A stretch of 64,000 nt of DNA, from NCBI GenBank assembly GCA_029262115.1, contig JAJCZZ010000016.1, positions 62,001-126,000 of the forward strand. Reading direction: 5' to 3'. Shown piece after piece: positions 1-7,636 of the stretch. This DNA comes from Gemmatimonadota bacterium (GTDB taxonomy: Bacteria > Gemmatimonadota > Gemmatimonadetes > Longimicrobiales > Gaopeijiaceae). The translations under genes were made by a program, and so were the position numbers. Under the pieces are notes generated by a model that saw nothing but the letters and a program-made list of their open reading frames with translations, was not told where the DNA came from and did not search any database. The first letter of the stretch is position 1. Each line of letters opens with the position of its first letter.

Positions 1-7
1 AGGGCGG

Positions 8-1300
8 TCAGCCCATCTCGACGGGACGGGTAATCTTCTCCAGTACGACGGAAGCATCCAACTCGCGGCGCTCGAACGTGAACACACGGAGCACACGCGC
101 GGACGTGTATAGCTCACGGGTTACCTGTGGGAGATCGAGAACGCCCGGCAGGCCACCCTGCCCGAGTCTCTCCACCGCACCGTCCCGGCGCTCGACCAGG
201 ACATCGAGCTGGAACATCGCCGCCTTGGCAGGGAAGTCGATCATCACTTCACCCGGCTCGAGACCGAGATCCGACGCCAGTTCGTTCTCCACGGCCCGCT
301 TCCACGGCGAGTCCGCCGCGGCCCAGTCCTCGACCGCGCGACCACGTAAGTCGGCCGCGGTCAACTCCACTGCCCGCTTCGGAAGGCGTCGCTGACGAAG
401 CGCTGGTAACCAACGGGTGGCTAATCGTTCGGACACCTCGGAGTCGTCCTCCGCGGCCCGACGGCCGATTTCGTAGAGGAGTTCCTCATCCGTCGGACCG
501 ACGAGCTCCTCGGCGTCGATCAGACCCGAGCGCAAGGCCTCCTCCACAATCCGCTTGTACAACACCGTGGCGCCCCGGACCGCATGGTGCCAGTAAACGT
601 TTCGAAACATCTGGTACTTCGCGAAGAGAAGGGACTCGAGCGCCGCCACGGCTTTCTCGTGGACGCCCACCTCGTACAGACCCGTCTCCGGGGCCGGTAG
701 CAGCACGAGCCCCTGCAGCAGCCGGTCGACGTCCACTTCACCGTACGGGACGCCGCAGAAGCGAGCATCGCGCCGGAGGTACTCCATCTTGTCCAGATCG
801 AGGCTGCCGCTCACGAGCCCTCGCAGAGGCAGGGCCGACCGGCCCCGGATGATCTCGTGGATATCCTCCGAGGCGGTCAGGCCCAGGGGAGCGAGGGCGT
901 CCCGAAGCATCGGTGATGCGAAGAACTGGCTGCTCGCCTCTTCGTGATCGGTCGGAACCTGCTCCGGCTCGAGTTCCTCGAGGGCGTGGGAAAACGCGTA
1001 GTGACCGATGTCGTGCAACAGCGCGGCATAGGGGATCAGCTCTTCGCCACGCCAGACCTCCGGGGGGACGCCGCCTCGCTCGCGAAGGTGTCGAAGCGCC
1101 GTCTTCGTGAGGTGGTACACCCCGAGCGCGTGGTCGAATCGCGTGTGTGTCGCTCCGGGATAGACCAGGTGCGCGAGGCCGAGTTGGCGGATGTACCGGA
1201 GCCGTTGGAATGCCGCCGTGTCGACGATGCGGGCGGCGGTCGCATCGAGGCGAATCGTGTTCCAGAGCGGATCGCGAACCAGCTTGAACGGCGAGGTCAT
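8..1300 (-). CDS. HD-domain phosphohydrolase (dNTPase/SAMHD1-like)
   Basis: Cytoplasmic metal-dependent phosphohydrolase of about 430 residues. The N-terminal half carries the HD signature: HTRFDH near residue 47 and LLHDIGHYAFSH near residue 95, giving the expected His/His-Asp metal ligands, followed by a conserved DLDKMEYLRRDA segment. This arrangement is known from deoxynucleoside triphosphate triphosphohydrolases and SAMHD1-like proteins, so a nucleotide phosphohydrolase role is inferred; the substrate cannot be read from sequence. The frame stays open well upstream of residue 1, but that extension is arginine-rich shadow sequence over the neighbouring gene. I therefore chose the ATG directly before TSPFKLVRDPLWNTI, where homology-like sequence begins. 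It follows the DUF4287 gene by 14 nt on the same strand. Confidence 0.88.
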   Translation of the reverse strand: MTSPFKLVRDPLWNTIRLDATAARIVDTAAFQRLRYIRQLGLAHLVYPGATHTRFDHALGVYHLTKTALRHLRERGGVPPEVWRGEELIPYAALLHDIGHYAFSHALEELEPEQVPTDHEEASSQFFASPMLRDALAPLGLTASEDIHEIIRGRSALPLRGLVSGSLDLDKMEYLRRDARFCGVPYGEVDVDRLLQGLVLLPAPETGLYEVGVHEKAVAALESLLFAKYQMFRNVYWHHAVRGATVLYKRIVEEALRSGLIDAEELVGPTDEELLYEIGRRAAEDDSEVSERLATRWLPALRQRRLPKRAVELTAADLRGRAVEDWAAADSPWKRAVENELASDLGLEPGEVMIDFPAKAAMFQLDVLVERRDGAVERLGQGGLPGVLDLPQVTRELYTSARVLRVFTFERRELDASVVLEKITRPVEMG

Positions 1301-1314
1301 AGGAGAGTCGGGCC

Positions 1315-1857
1315 TCACGCCCGCTCGTACGCGTCCCGGAGCCACTCGATTAATTCGTCGTCGACCTCGCCGACGTCCTCGACGCGGACCCGATGGCTGA
1401 CCATGGAGTTGAAACTCCCGGACTCTTCGAGTCGGTCGCCTGGCCGAGCATCCCCCAGATTCAACCCGACATCGATTCGACTCTTCGTCGACGGTTGGAC
1501 GAGTCCGAACTGCTTGGACCGGCGTAGGCTCACGTAAGTCTTTTTGGGAGCGATCTCGACGTCGTCGCCGAAGCCCTCGACCGCGGTGACGATCGCGCCG
1601 TAGATGGTCCGGAGCGGCTCCTTCCCGGCGTATTGCTGGCGGAGAAGGTCGGTGTCGTCGCTGCCTTCCGCACGGCTCCGGAACTCGTGCGCCACCAGGT
1701 TGGCGTATCCGTGCGTGAACCCATGCTCGGTCTTGAGGTGCTTGATCAATTGGCCGTGTTTCTGAAGGCCGCTCCGCTGGAGCACTCCGCACCATTCGTC
1801 GAGGCTCCGACCTGTTTGGACCTCCATATTGGCGATCATCGTCTCAACCTGCGACAC
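1315..1857 (-). CDS. DUF4287/DUF5655 domain protein
   Basis: A 180-residue soluble protein with two recognisable parts. Residues about 3-75 resemble DUF4287, with the helical segment GRSLDEWCGVLQRSGLQKHG and a GFTHGYAN motif. Residues about 85-178 resemble DUF5655, which often occurs alone as a small predicted transport or nucleic-acid-associated domain. No catalytic residues are evident and I do not assign a reaction. It lies just upstream of the HD phosphohydrolase on the same strand and may share its transcript. The domain assignment is from memory of the families. Confidence 0.82.
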   Translation of the reverse strand: MSQVETMIANMEVQTGRSLDEWCGVLQRSGLQKHGQLIKHLKTEHGFTHGYANLVAHEFRSRAEGSDDTDLLRQQYAGKEPLRTIYGAIVTAVEGFGDDVEIAPKKTYVSLRRSKQFGLVQPSTKSRIDVGLNLGDARPGDRLEESGSFNSMVSHRVRVEDVGEVDDELIEWLRDAYERA

Positions 1858-1891
1858 GGATCTCCTCCTGGCTCGTGTTCTCTGATTCCGG

Positions 1892-3265
1892 ATGGGCCTC
1901 GCGGAATTAGCGGATGGCCCGGCCCGATTCTATGTTACCGAACAAATAGCGAAACCTCCGCCCCCGCACCAACCGTCCGTCACCTTCGTGCCCGCCAACC
2001 CCGCCCTTCGCGCCTACGTCAGAACGCACGCCGAGAACCGGCCGGGCGTCTATCGGATGTACGGACCCGGAAACGAACTGTTGTACGTGGGCAAGTCGAT
2101 ACGCGTGCGGACACGGCTGCTCTCGTACTTCCGCGCCCCCCGCGGTGAGAAGGCGTGGGAGTTGATCCGTGAGACGTCGCGGATCGAGTGGGACAACATC
2201 CCGAATGAGTTCAGCGCCCTCGTGACGGAAATGAAGTCCATCCAGCGTTGGCGGCCGAGGTACAACGTCCAGCACAAGCGGAAACGCATCTACGCGTTCG
2301 TGAAGGTCACCCAGGAAATAGCGCCTCGCGTGTTACCTGTGAGCCGGGTGGCGGAGGACCATGCCACGTACTACGGACCCTTCCCGCGCGTGAAGGCGCT
2401 CACGCACACCATTCGCGAGCTCTCGAACCTCCTGGGTCTGCGCGATTGTCCGGCCAGCACGCCGATGTTCTTCGGCGACCAACTCGAGATCTTCAAGGCG
2501 GGACGAGCGCCACGATGCCTGCGCGCCGATCTTCACACCTGTCTCGCGCCGTGCTGTGGGCGACCGAGCGCTGCGGAGTACGGCCAGGCGGTGGAGACGG
2601 CCCGCCGTTTCCTGGAAGGTCGGGCCGAAGCCCCGTTGCACGACCTGGAGGCCAAGATGCGCGACGCAGCCGCCCGGATGGACTTCGAGTACGCCGGCGT
2701 CCTGCGGGACCGCCTCGAACGCCTCCGGCGCTTCCGGGATGAACTCGTCGCTTTCCGCGGCCGGGTTGAAGACCTCTCCTTCGTCTACCGTGTCCCCGGT
2801 TTTCGCGGCGACGACCGGCTCTATCTGATCCGAAAGGGGCGGATCCGTAAGGAGATGGCCCATCCGAAGGGGCGGTCGGCACGGAAAAAGGCCGCCGCCA
2901 TTGTGGAGGAGGTCTACTCCAACGTCGATACCGGGCCGGCCGGGCTCGCACCCGAAGACGCGGCAGAGATCCTGCTGGTGGCTCGGTGGTTCCGGATCAA
3001 GCCGAAGGAGCGAAAGCGGGCGTTGGAGCCGGGCCGATGGCTGGAGGAGAAGGGGGACCATGAGGCCCATGCTTTCGAGCCTCCGCTGGCGACCTCGCGA
3101 GCGAACTCACGATCCGCCTGCATCAGGACGGCGGGGTCCGGAGCCGGCTCTTCGGGCGAATCCGTCACCGCACAAGCCGGTAGGGCCAACAGCGCAACGA
3201 CGACCAGCAATGGGCGTACGGGAGCTTTCATGGCACTGTCGCGAATAGGGTGCGCATTGCGTTGA
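1892..3265 (+). CDS. GIY-YIG / UvrC-like endonuclease with chimeric C-terminal tail
   Basis: The N-terminal half is a GIY-YIG nuclease domain (about residues 50-125: PGVYRMYG, then LLYVGKSI, then an EMKSIQRWRPRYNV glutamate region), as in UvrC and Cho, which cut DNA beside bulky lesions. A cysteine-containing linker (LRADLHTCLAPCCG, near residue 215) and a UVR-like helical segment (about 245-280) follow, so the order matches UvrC-related repair nucleases. There is no C-terminal RNase H-like domain or HhH pair, so it is not full UvrC. From about position 3057 the reading frame is simply the antisense of a truncated lipoprotein gene. The last 65 or so residues therefore look foreign, and the natural end is probably near RWLEEKGD. 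Start is the first ATG of the open frame. Confidence 0.78.
   Translation: MGLAELADGPARFYVTEQIAKPPPPHQPSVTFVPANPALRAYVRTHAENRPGVYRMYGPGNELLYVGKSIRVRTRLLSYFRAPRGEKAWELIRETSRIEWDNIPNEFSALVTEMKSIQRWRPRYNVQHKRKRIYAFVKVTQEIAPRVLPVSRVAEDHATYYGPFPRVKALTHTIRELSNLLGLRDCPASTPMFFGDQLEIFKAGRAPRCLRADLHTCLAPCCGRPSAAEYGQAVETARRFLEGRAEAPLHDLEAKMRDAAARMDFEYAGVLRDRLERLRRFRDELVAFRGRVEDLSFVYRVPGFRGDDRLYLIRKGRIRKEMAHPKGRSARKKAAAIVEEVYSNVDTGPAGLAPEDAAEILLVARWFRIKPKERKRALEPGRWLEEKGDHEAHAFEPPLATSRANSRSACIRTAGSGAGSSGESVTAQAGRANSATTTSNGRTGAFMALSRIGCALR
2914..3231 (-). pseudogene. 3'-truncated DUF4440/SnoaL-like lipoprotein remnant
   Basis: The frame begins with a clear lipoprotein signal, MKAPVRPLLVVVALLALPAC, followed by a short linker and MQADREFAREVASGGSKAWASW. 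That is the usual beginning of secreted DUF4440 (SnoaL-like) proteins. At about position 3057 the similarity stops and the frame continues only as antisense of the facing nuclease gene until a stop at 2914. More than half of a normal DUF4440 domain is missing. It converges on the UvrC-like gene, which appears to end abnormally at the same point, so a deletion joining two gene interiors (or an assembly chimera) is the simplest reading. Confidence 0.6.
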
Positions 3266-3307
3266 TCCGCCATAGGCCCACAGCGCACGGGGCCCCCTCG
3301 ACCCACC

Positions 3308-5752
3308 TCACCCGCCGGGCTGCAGTTGTATCTTGCGAGCGGTGACCCCCTCGATCCGCTCCCGAGTGTAGAACACCGGGTGGAAGCGATCGGCGGCCCA
3401 GTCTTCGAACAGGTTGCGGTAGAACGGCGAATCCGGGTCCCCCGACTGACCAGGATTGTTCATGCCCACGGACCGATCCCAGTCGCCCGTGTCCACGATG
3501 ATGCGAAACGACGCTCCGGCCGTCTGGTTGTCACCGTTCCCGGTGGCATTCACGGTCACGCCGTACCCACCTCGGGGCAGCGGCCCCACCTCCAGGCGCG
3601 CGCGGGTGCGTTCATCGACCGCGTTGCCCATGGGATGCCGTAGGTAGACGTGTTTGTAGTCGACCTGCCCGTACTGCCACCGTGTCATATCCGCGCCCAG
3701 TTTCCCCTCCAGGTCGGTGACGGCGGCTGCGAGCGCGTCCATCAGGACGGCATCTCGCGCCCTCATCGGATCGTTCCCCAACTCTCCCGGCGGGATGACC
3801 AGGGTCTCGATCACCCTCTGGAGGCTCGGACCAACACCCTCCGGCGCATCGTCCGGAACCAGCTCTGCGGACACAGCGCGGCGTAGCCGACTCTCCCACG
3901 CGACGTAGACCGCAGCTTCGACCGAGTTCTTGTCCAGCACGTAGTTCCAGTCGAGCAGACGGCGCCGGACCTCCTCCACGCGTGCGTTCGGCCCTGTGAG
4001 ATCCCGCAGAAACGGCACCAACTGCCGGGCCGGAATCGACAGCTCGTCCGTCTGGAGGCGCATCATGTCAGCCACTGAGAACCTTCGACCGCTTCCAAGA
4101 ACTTCGACAATCCGAAGCCACCGATACGGGTCGGCCCAGGAGAAACCGATTGCGTCGGGGAACGGGTAGTCCGGAGGCACCACGTCGTTGTTGGCCGTAG
4201 CGAAGTATCCTTCCTCAGGATTGACGACGTGCGGCTTGGCCTGGATCGGCAGGTAGCCATCCCATTCGAAACGCCCATCGCCTGGAACGGGAACCATTCC
4301 GCTGAAGTTGCGCCGTATCGGAGCGATACCTACGGATTGCCATCCGATGGTCCCGTCCCGGCCCGCCCACACCATGTTCTCGCCGGGGATGTTCGAATAC
4401 GTGCACGCCTCGACGAACTCCTCCCAGGTGGTGGCCTGGTCCATGCGGAGGGAGGCCAGATACGGAGATCCCCCTACCTCCATCCATGCCGCTCGCACGG
4501 CATACGCGAGATCGCGACCCGCGTCCTCGAAGACGACGGGACCGTGGCGGGTGTACTTCAGTGTCACGGTCTCGGGCGCCTGCCCTTTCACCGGGATCGT
4601 CTCGGTGACGGTGGTCATCCGTTCCCACTGGCCCCGATACCGGTACCGGTCCGGATCTGCCGGATCCGTCTCGTACACCATCAGGTCCTCTCCGTCCGTA
4701 CGGAACACCGTGAGCCCCCACGCGCCGAACTCGTTGTGCCCGATGGACACACCCGGCAGGCTGGGCTCCCCGCCGCCGATGACGTTCCATCCCGGCCCCA
4801 CGAGGTGGACCCAGTAGCGAAGGGATGGCGCAGCCTGTACGCGATGGGGGTCGTTCGCCATCATCGGGTATCCGCTCTCCGACAACCTGCCGTCCACCGC
4901 CCAGTTGTTCGACCCGATGTCATGGGAGGGGTCGTACGCCGGGGCGTGGGCGGCCCGTGCCTCAGCCGCCTCCAGCATCGCGAACGCGTCGCCGTCTCCC
5001 CGGTGCTCGGCCATGATGTCGCCGGGCGCAAAGCGGACGCTTCCTCGGAACGCGTCGTACAGGGCGAGGATGTCCTCCGATAGAGCCTCACGGGTGACGG
5101 GACCGTGCAGCGTGAGGTCCGGGTCGCCCGGACCGTACGTTTCGATGGCCTTGACCTTCTCTGCGCCAAGGGCGGCGACAGCGCGGCCCGTCGCCAGTTC
5201 CTCGCCGATGTTGCCGAGGAGACCCTGATGCCGCGAGATGACCACTTCCGGCGTCCAGATGCCCGGAGTGATTCCCAGCAACTCGAATTCGATGGGCAGG
5301 AGGTCGGGGTCGCGCCGAGTCTGCCGCACGTAGGCGTTGATACCGTCCACGTAGGCGCCGATGATGCCAACACCGCGCGGATGGTAGTGATTGAGTTCTT
5401 GGTCCAGGTCGCGCCGGAACATGAAGAGACGGGCGCCAATGTCTCTTTCCAGTTCACGCGGCCCGAGGATTTCCGCGACGGTGCCCGTCGCCTGCCGCCG
5501 CCACATCTCCAACTGAAAGAGCCGATCGCGCGCAGCGTTCCAGCCCTGCGCGAAGAATAGATCGTGTTCGGTATCCGCGTAGATGTGGCTGATGCCCCAA
5601 GCGTCGACGAGGATCTCGACGGGGGATTCCAGGCCGGGGAGCGCGAGTCGGGTGGACTCCTGCGCGGCCGCCGCGGACGCGGCCGTCAGGGCGGCCGCAG
5701 CGAGCGCGAGCAGAGCAGAAACGCGGAGTGCGAGGGCACGGGTGGGGCGCAT
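3308..5752 (-). CDS. Secreted penicillin acylase family Ntn-hydrolase
   Basis: An 814-residue precursor of the penicillin G acylase / acyl-homoserine lactone acylase family, which cleaves amide bonds of acylated compounds in the periplasm. It has a signal peptide (about residues 1-32, ending ASAAAAQ), an alpha-chain region with DAWGISHIYADTEHDLFFAQG, and an internal GSNNW motif. Ser281 there is the expected autocatalytically exposed N-terminal nucleophile of the beta chain. Other family features follow, such as ANDPH soon after the nucleophile and GENMVWAGRDGTIGWQS. The start was set at MRPTRALALRV because the signal peptide begins there; the longer open frame upstream lacks such structure. 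Substrate cannot be chosen between beta-lactams, lactone signals and other amides. It is divergent from the VOC gene. Confidence 0.92.
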   Translation of the reverse strand: MRPTRALALRVSALLALAAAALTAASAAAAQESTRLALPGLESPVEILVDAWGISHIYADTEHDLFFAQGWNAARDRLFQLEMWRRQATGTVAEILGPRELERDIGARLFMFRRDLDQELNHYHPRGVGIIGAYVDGINAYVRQTRRDPDLLPIEFELLGITPGIWTPEVVISRHQGLLGNIGEELATGRAVAALGAEKVKAIETYGPGDPDLTLHGPVTREALSEDILALYDAFRGSVRFAPGDIMAEHRGDGDAFAMLEAAEARAAHAPAYDPSHDIGSNNWAVDGRLSESGYPMMANDPHRVQAAPSLRYWVHLVGPGWNVIGGGEPSLPGVSIGHNEFGAWGLTVFRTDGEDLMVYETDPADPDRYRYRGQWERMTTVTETIPVKGQAPETVTLKYTRHGPVVFEDAGRDLAYAVRAAWMEVGGSPYLASLRMDQATTWEEFVEACTYSNIPGENMVWAGRDGTIGWQSVGIAPIRRNFSGMVPVPGDGRFEWDGYLPIQAKPHVVNPEEGYFATANNDVVPPDYPFPDAIGFSWADPYRWLRIVEVLGSGRRFSVADMMRLQTDELSIPARQLVPFLRDLTGPNARVEEVRRRLLDWNYVLDKNSVEAAVYVAWESRLRRAVSAELVPDDAPEGVGPSLQRVIETLVIPPGELGNDPMRARDAVLMDALAAAVTDLEGKLGADMTRWQYGQVDYKHVYLRHPMGNAVDERTRARLEVGPLPRGGYGVTVNATGNGDNQTAGASFRIIVDTGDWDRSVGMNNPGQSGDPDSPFYRNLFEDWAADRFHPVFYTRERIEGVTARKIQLQPGG

Positions 5753-5994
5753 GGGACGCTCGTCGGCTGGGAGTCTGTTCGGACTGTGCCAGCGTAGGGC
5801 GAGGGGGGAGCCGCGCACAAGCGAGCAATGGGCACAGCGATGGGATTGGGGAGACGGACGCCCGGAAGCGGGCGCCGCGAGGTGACCTTGGGAGATCCTC
5901 GTCGGGCGGGTGGGCGCACAGGTCTGATCGCCGGAAGGTCGACCCCGACCATATGTTGCCTCCCACTTCGCACATGAGATTGGAAGGAGGCCGT

Positions 5995-6375
5995 ATGACG
6001 AGCACACCACTGCTCGGCGGGAAGCCGGTTCCGTCGCTACTGGCCCGGGATCTCGAAGTCACGCTCGCCTTCTATGAGCGACTCGGGTTCGCCCGCACCG
6101 GCGTGTTCCCGGACGACGGGCCCCCTACCTGGGGCGAGGTCACCCGCGATGGCATCTCGCTTCAGTTCTACTCCGACCCGCCGCACGGCACGCCGACCGA
6201 GCCGATCTGCAGCGGGACGCTCTATGTGAACGCGAACGACGTACTGGCGCTGGCAGAGGAGCTGAGAGGTTACGCGCCGTTCGCCTGGGGGCCGGAGGTC
6301 ATGGACTACGGAATGCGCGAATTCGCCGTCAAGGACCCGAACGGCTACTTCCTGGCCTTCACGGAGCCTGCCTGA
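5995..6375 (+). CDS. VOC family (glyoxalase/bleomycin resistance-like) protein
   Basis: A 126-residue single VOC domain. The fold signature is visible: PVPSLLARDLEVTLAFYERLGF at the start and a C-terminal FAVKDPNGYFLAFTEPA with the usual metal-proximal glutamate. Such proteins include dioxygenases, glyoxalases and antibiotic-binding resistance proteins; the substrate is not predictable here. The ATG follows a strong GGAAGGAGG ribosome-binding site at 5982-5990, which settles the start. It is transcribed away from the penicillin acylase gene across a 242-bp gap. Confidence 0.9.
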   Translation: MTSTPLLGGKPVPSLLARDLEVTLAFYERLGFARTGVFPDDGPPTWGEVTRDGISLQFYSDPPHGTPTEPICSGTLYVNANDVLALAEELRGYAPFAWGPEVMDYGMREFAVKDPNGYFLAFTEPA

Positions 6376-6469
6376 GCCACGACGGCTTGGAAGGAAGCGA
6401 AGGAGTGCGACTACCCTCCGTCTCGGGTATCGAGCGTGCCCACCGGGAACTGTTGGGCGCGTCTTCGGC

Positions 6470-6778
6470 TCAGCCGAGCTTTGCCGCGATTACCTCGACC
6501 GACGGCGCGCCGTCCGCCCTGCACGCCATCGCGCTGTTGCCCGGGCCCTCCCCCGTCACGTCCCGGCCATCCACCAGGACGGTGGGGGAGCCATAGCGCT
6601 TGAAGACGTCCGGGGTCGATTCCTTCGAGAGATTCCACTCTACCCATTCGATCGGCCGGTCGAACGCCTGGGTGACGGCGCTCCGGATGTTCTCGCGCGC
6701 TTTCACGGCGTTCGGACAGCCGTCGAAGTAGACCAGTTCGAGCGTGGGGGGTGTTGGCATGTCAGTTTCAATCTCCAT
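6470..6778 (-). CDS. Thioredoxin-like protein of the mercury operon
   Basis: A 102-residue thioredoxin-fold protein. After a short N-terminus it has strand LELVYFDGCPNA with a single N-terminal cysteine (Cys21), a helix, IEWVEWNL, and the cis-proline segment YGSPTVLVDGRDVTG. Small proteins of this type recur in mer operons. I recall related members being described as possible selenoproteins at the Cys21 position, but here it is cysteine. It is the last gene of the operon. Its ATG (6778) lies inside the final codons of the upstream merP frame, an 11-nt overlap indicating translational coupling; a second ATG at 6760 would also preserve the fold. A redox or Hg-transfer partner role is inferred. 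Confidence 0.85.
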   Translation of the reverse strand: MEIETDMPTPPTLELVYFDGCPNAVKARENIRSAVTQAFDRPIEWVEWNLSKESTPDVFKRYGSPTVLVDGRDVTGEGPGNSAMACRADGAPSVEVIAAKLG

Positions 6779-7145
6779 CCGGGGGGCGTTCGGTGGCGCT
6801 GAAGTCAGTCAGCCGCTCCAACTCCGCGACGATCGCGGCCACAGACGTCATCGTCGTATCGAACGTCACGAAGCCTTCCGCTTGGTCGTACGAAAACTTC
6901 GCTTCGCTTACACCTTCTACTCGTTGCACGGCCACACGGGCCGCCGTGGCACAACCGTCTCAGGTCATGCCGGTGACGTCGAGCGCCACCGTCGTATAGG
7001 ACCCTTGAGCTTCGGCCATGTCGGCGGGCATCTCACCGTGGCCCATCGCTGCGTGATTCATGTCCGCATCATCGTGGCCGGGGATCTGAAGGAGAAGGCC
7101 CCCTCCGATCAGCACCGCCACCGCCGTCCACTGTTTCCAACCCAT
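6768..7145 (-). CDS. merP: MerP-like heavy-metal-associated protein, predicted selenoprotein (in-frame UGA)
   Basis: Read through the UGA at 6960-6962, this frame gives 125 residues: an N-terminal anchor or signal (GWKQWTAVAVLIGGGLLLQI), a His/Met-rich linker (HDDADMNHAAMGHGEM), then an HMA domain. HMA proteins bind soft metals with GMTCxxC. Here the motif reads GMT-UGA-D-G-C, so the stop codon sits exactly at the first metal-binding Cys (position 62), with Cys65 as the second. The domain continues intact (ATAARVAVQRVEGVSEAKF, then FVTFDTTMTSVAAIVAELER) to a TGA at 6768. AGGAG precedes the ATG with normal spacing, merT ends 14 nt upstream, and the downstream gene overlaps the end of the read-through frame. 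Selenocysteine insertion is the best explanation; a single Cys-to-stop mutation is the alternative. Confidence 0.75.
6931..6950 (-). promoter_or_regulatory. Candidate bacterial SECIS hairpin downstream of merP UGA
   Basis: Beginning 10 nt after the UGA codon, the transcript can fold as GCCAC paired with GTGGC. It may be extended by two further G-C pairs above a 2-nt bulge, closing a small G-containing loop about 16-20 nt from the UGA. Bacterial SECIS elements lie in this position within the coding sequence and carry a loop guanine and often a bulge. The structure was found by eye; no folding energy was calculated, and GC-rich sequence forms hairpins easily. Confidence 0.4.
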
Positions 7146-7159
7146 CCGAATACTCCTTC

Positions 7160-7507
7160 TCAGAATACGAGATCTTGCCAGCGTGGGAACGTGGCGAAGA
7201 CCACCGCCAACACGGTGGCACTCCACAGAGTGATCTTCATTCGTCGACGCACGTCCGGATCAGCGCACGGCTTTCCTGGCTCACAAGCGGCTTTCTCTTC
7301 CCGGTCGAGCATCACGAACCCCGCAATCAGAAAGATCGCGGTAGCACCCAGGAAGTACGGCCGAAACGGTTCGAACGCGGAGAGGCCGGCGCTCGAGACA
7401 CCAAGCGTCACGGCAATCACTGGACCCCCGCAGCACAGCGCGGAACCTGCCGCGGCCAACACGCCGCCGAGTCCTGGTACAACCGCCCTCAGTGAATCCC
7501 GCATCAT
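7160..7507 (-). CDS. merT: Mercuric ion transporter MerT
   Basis: Inner-membrane protein of 115 residues that moves Hg(II) from MerP or the periplasm to the cytoplasm. The first membrane helix carries the diagnostic cysteine pair ALCCGGP (Cys25-Cys26). A second helix (about 50-67) leads to a cytoplasmic loop with Cys75 and Cys81, and a third helix ends near FPRWQ. Length, three helices and both cysteine pairs match MerT. I start at the ATG-ATG pair at 7507; the frame is open upstream but that region holds the MerR-type promoter. It sits 14 nt before merP. Confidence 0.9.
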   Translation of the reverse strand: MMRDSLRAVVPGLGGVLAAAGSALCCGGPVIAVTLGVSSAGLSAFEPFRPYFLGATAIFLIAGFVMLDREEKAACEPGKPCADPDVRRRMKITLWSATVLAVVFATFPRWQDLVF

Positions 7508-7593
7508 CGTCCCCCGGCAATATCGAGCCACCCCATCAGCGTTGGGCCAAGAGGAAGCACTCCGAATCCCCGACGAGCGGCCCTGCACATGTA

Positions 7594-7624
7594 GTGTAAG
7601 CCCGGTACCGGAGTACAAGGTCAA
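7594..7624 (-). promoter_or_regulatory. MerR-type promoter/operator of merTP
   Basis: On the minus strand a TTGACC -35 element (7619-7624) and TTACAC -10 element (7594-7599) are separated by 19 bp, the overlong spacer typical of MerR-activated promoters. The spacer contains an imperfect dyad, TTGTAC and GTACCGGGC, resembling the one ahead of merR in this window. It lies about 87 nt before merT, just after the oxidoreductase gene, so merT, merP and the thioredoxin-like gene may be induced separately from the first two genes. Confidence 0.7.
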
Positions 7625-7636
7625 GGGCTGGACCGC

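Noticed and set aside
6960-7226. Short 88-residue frame ending at the UGA as a complete protein
   Set aside because: It stops inside the GMTxxC motif and discards a well-formed HMA domain, the coupled start of the next gene and a normal second stop. The shorter start at 7145 with read-through explains more.
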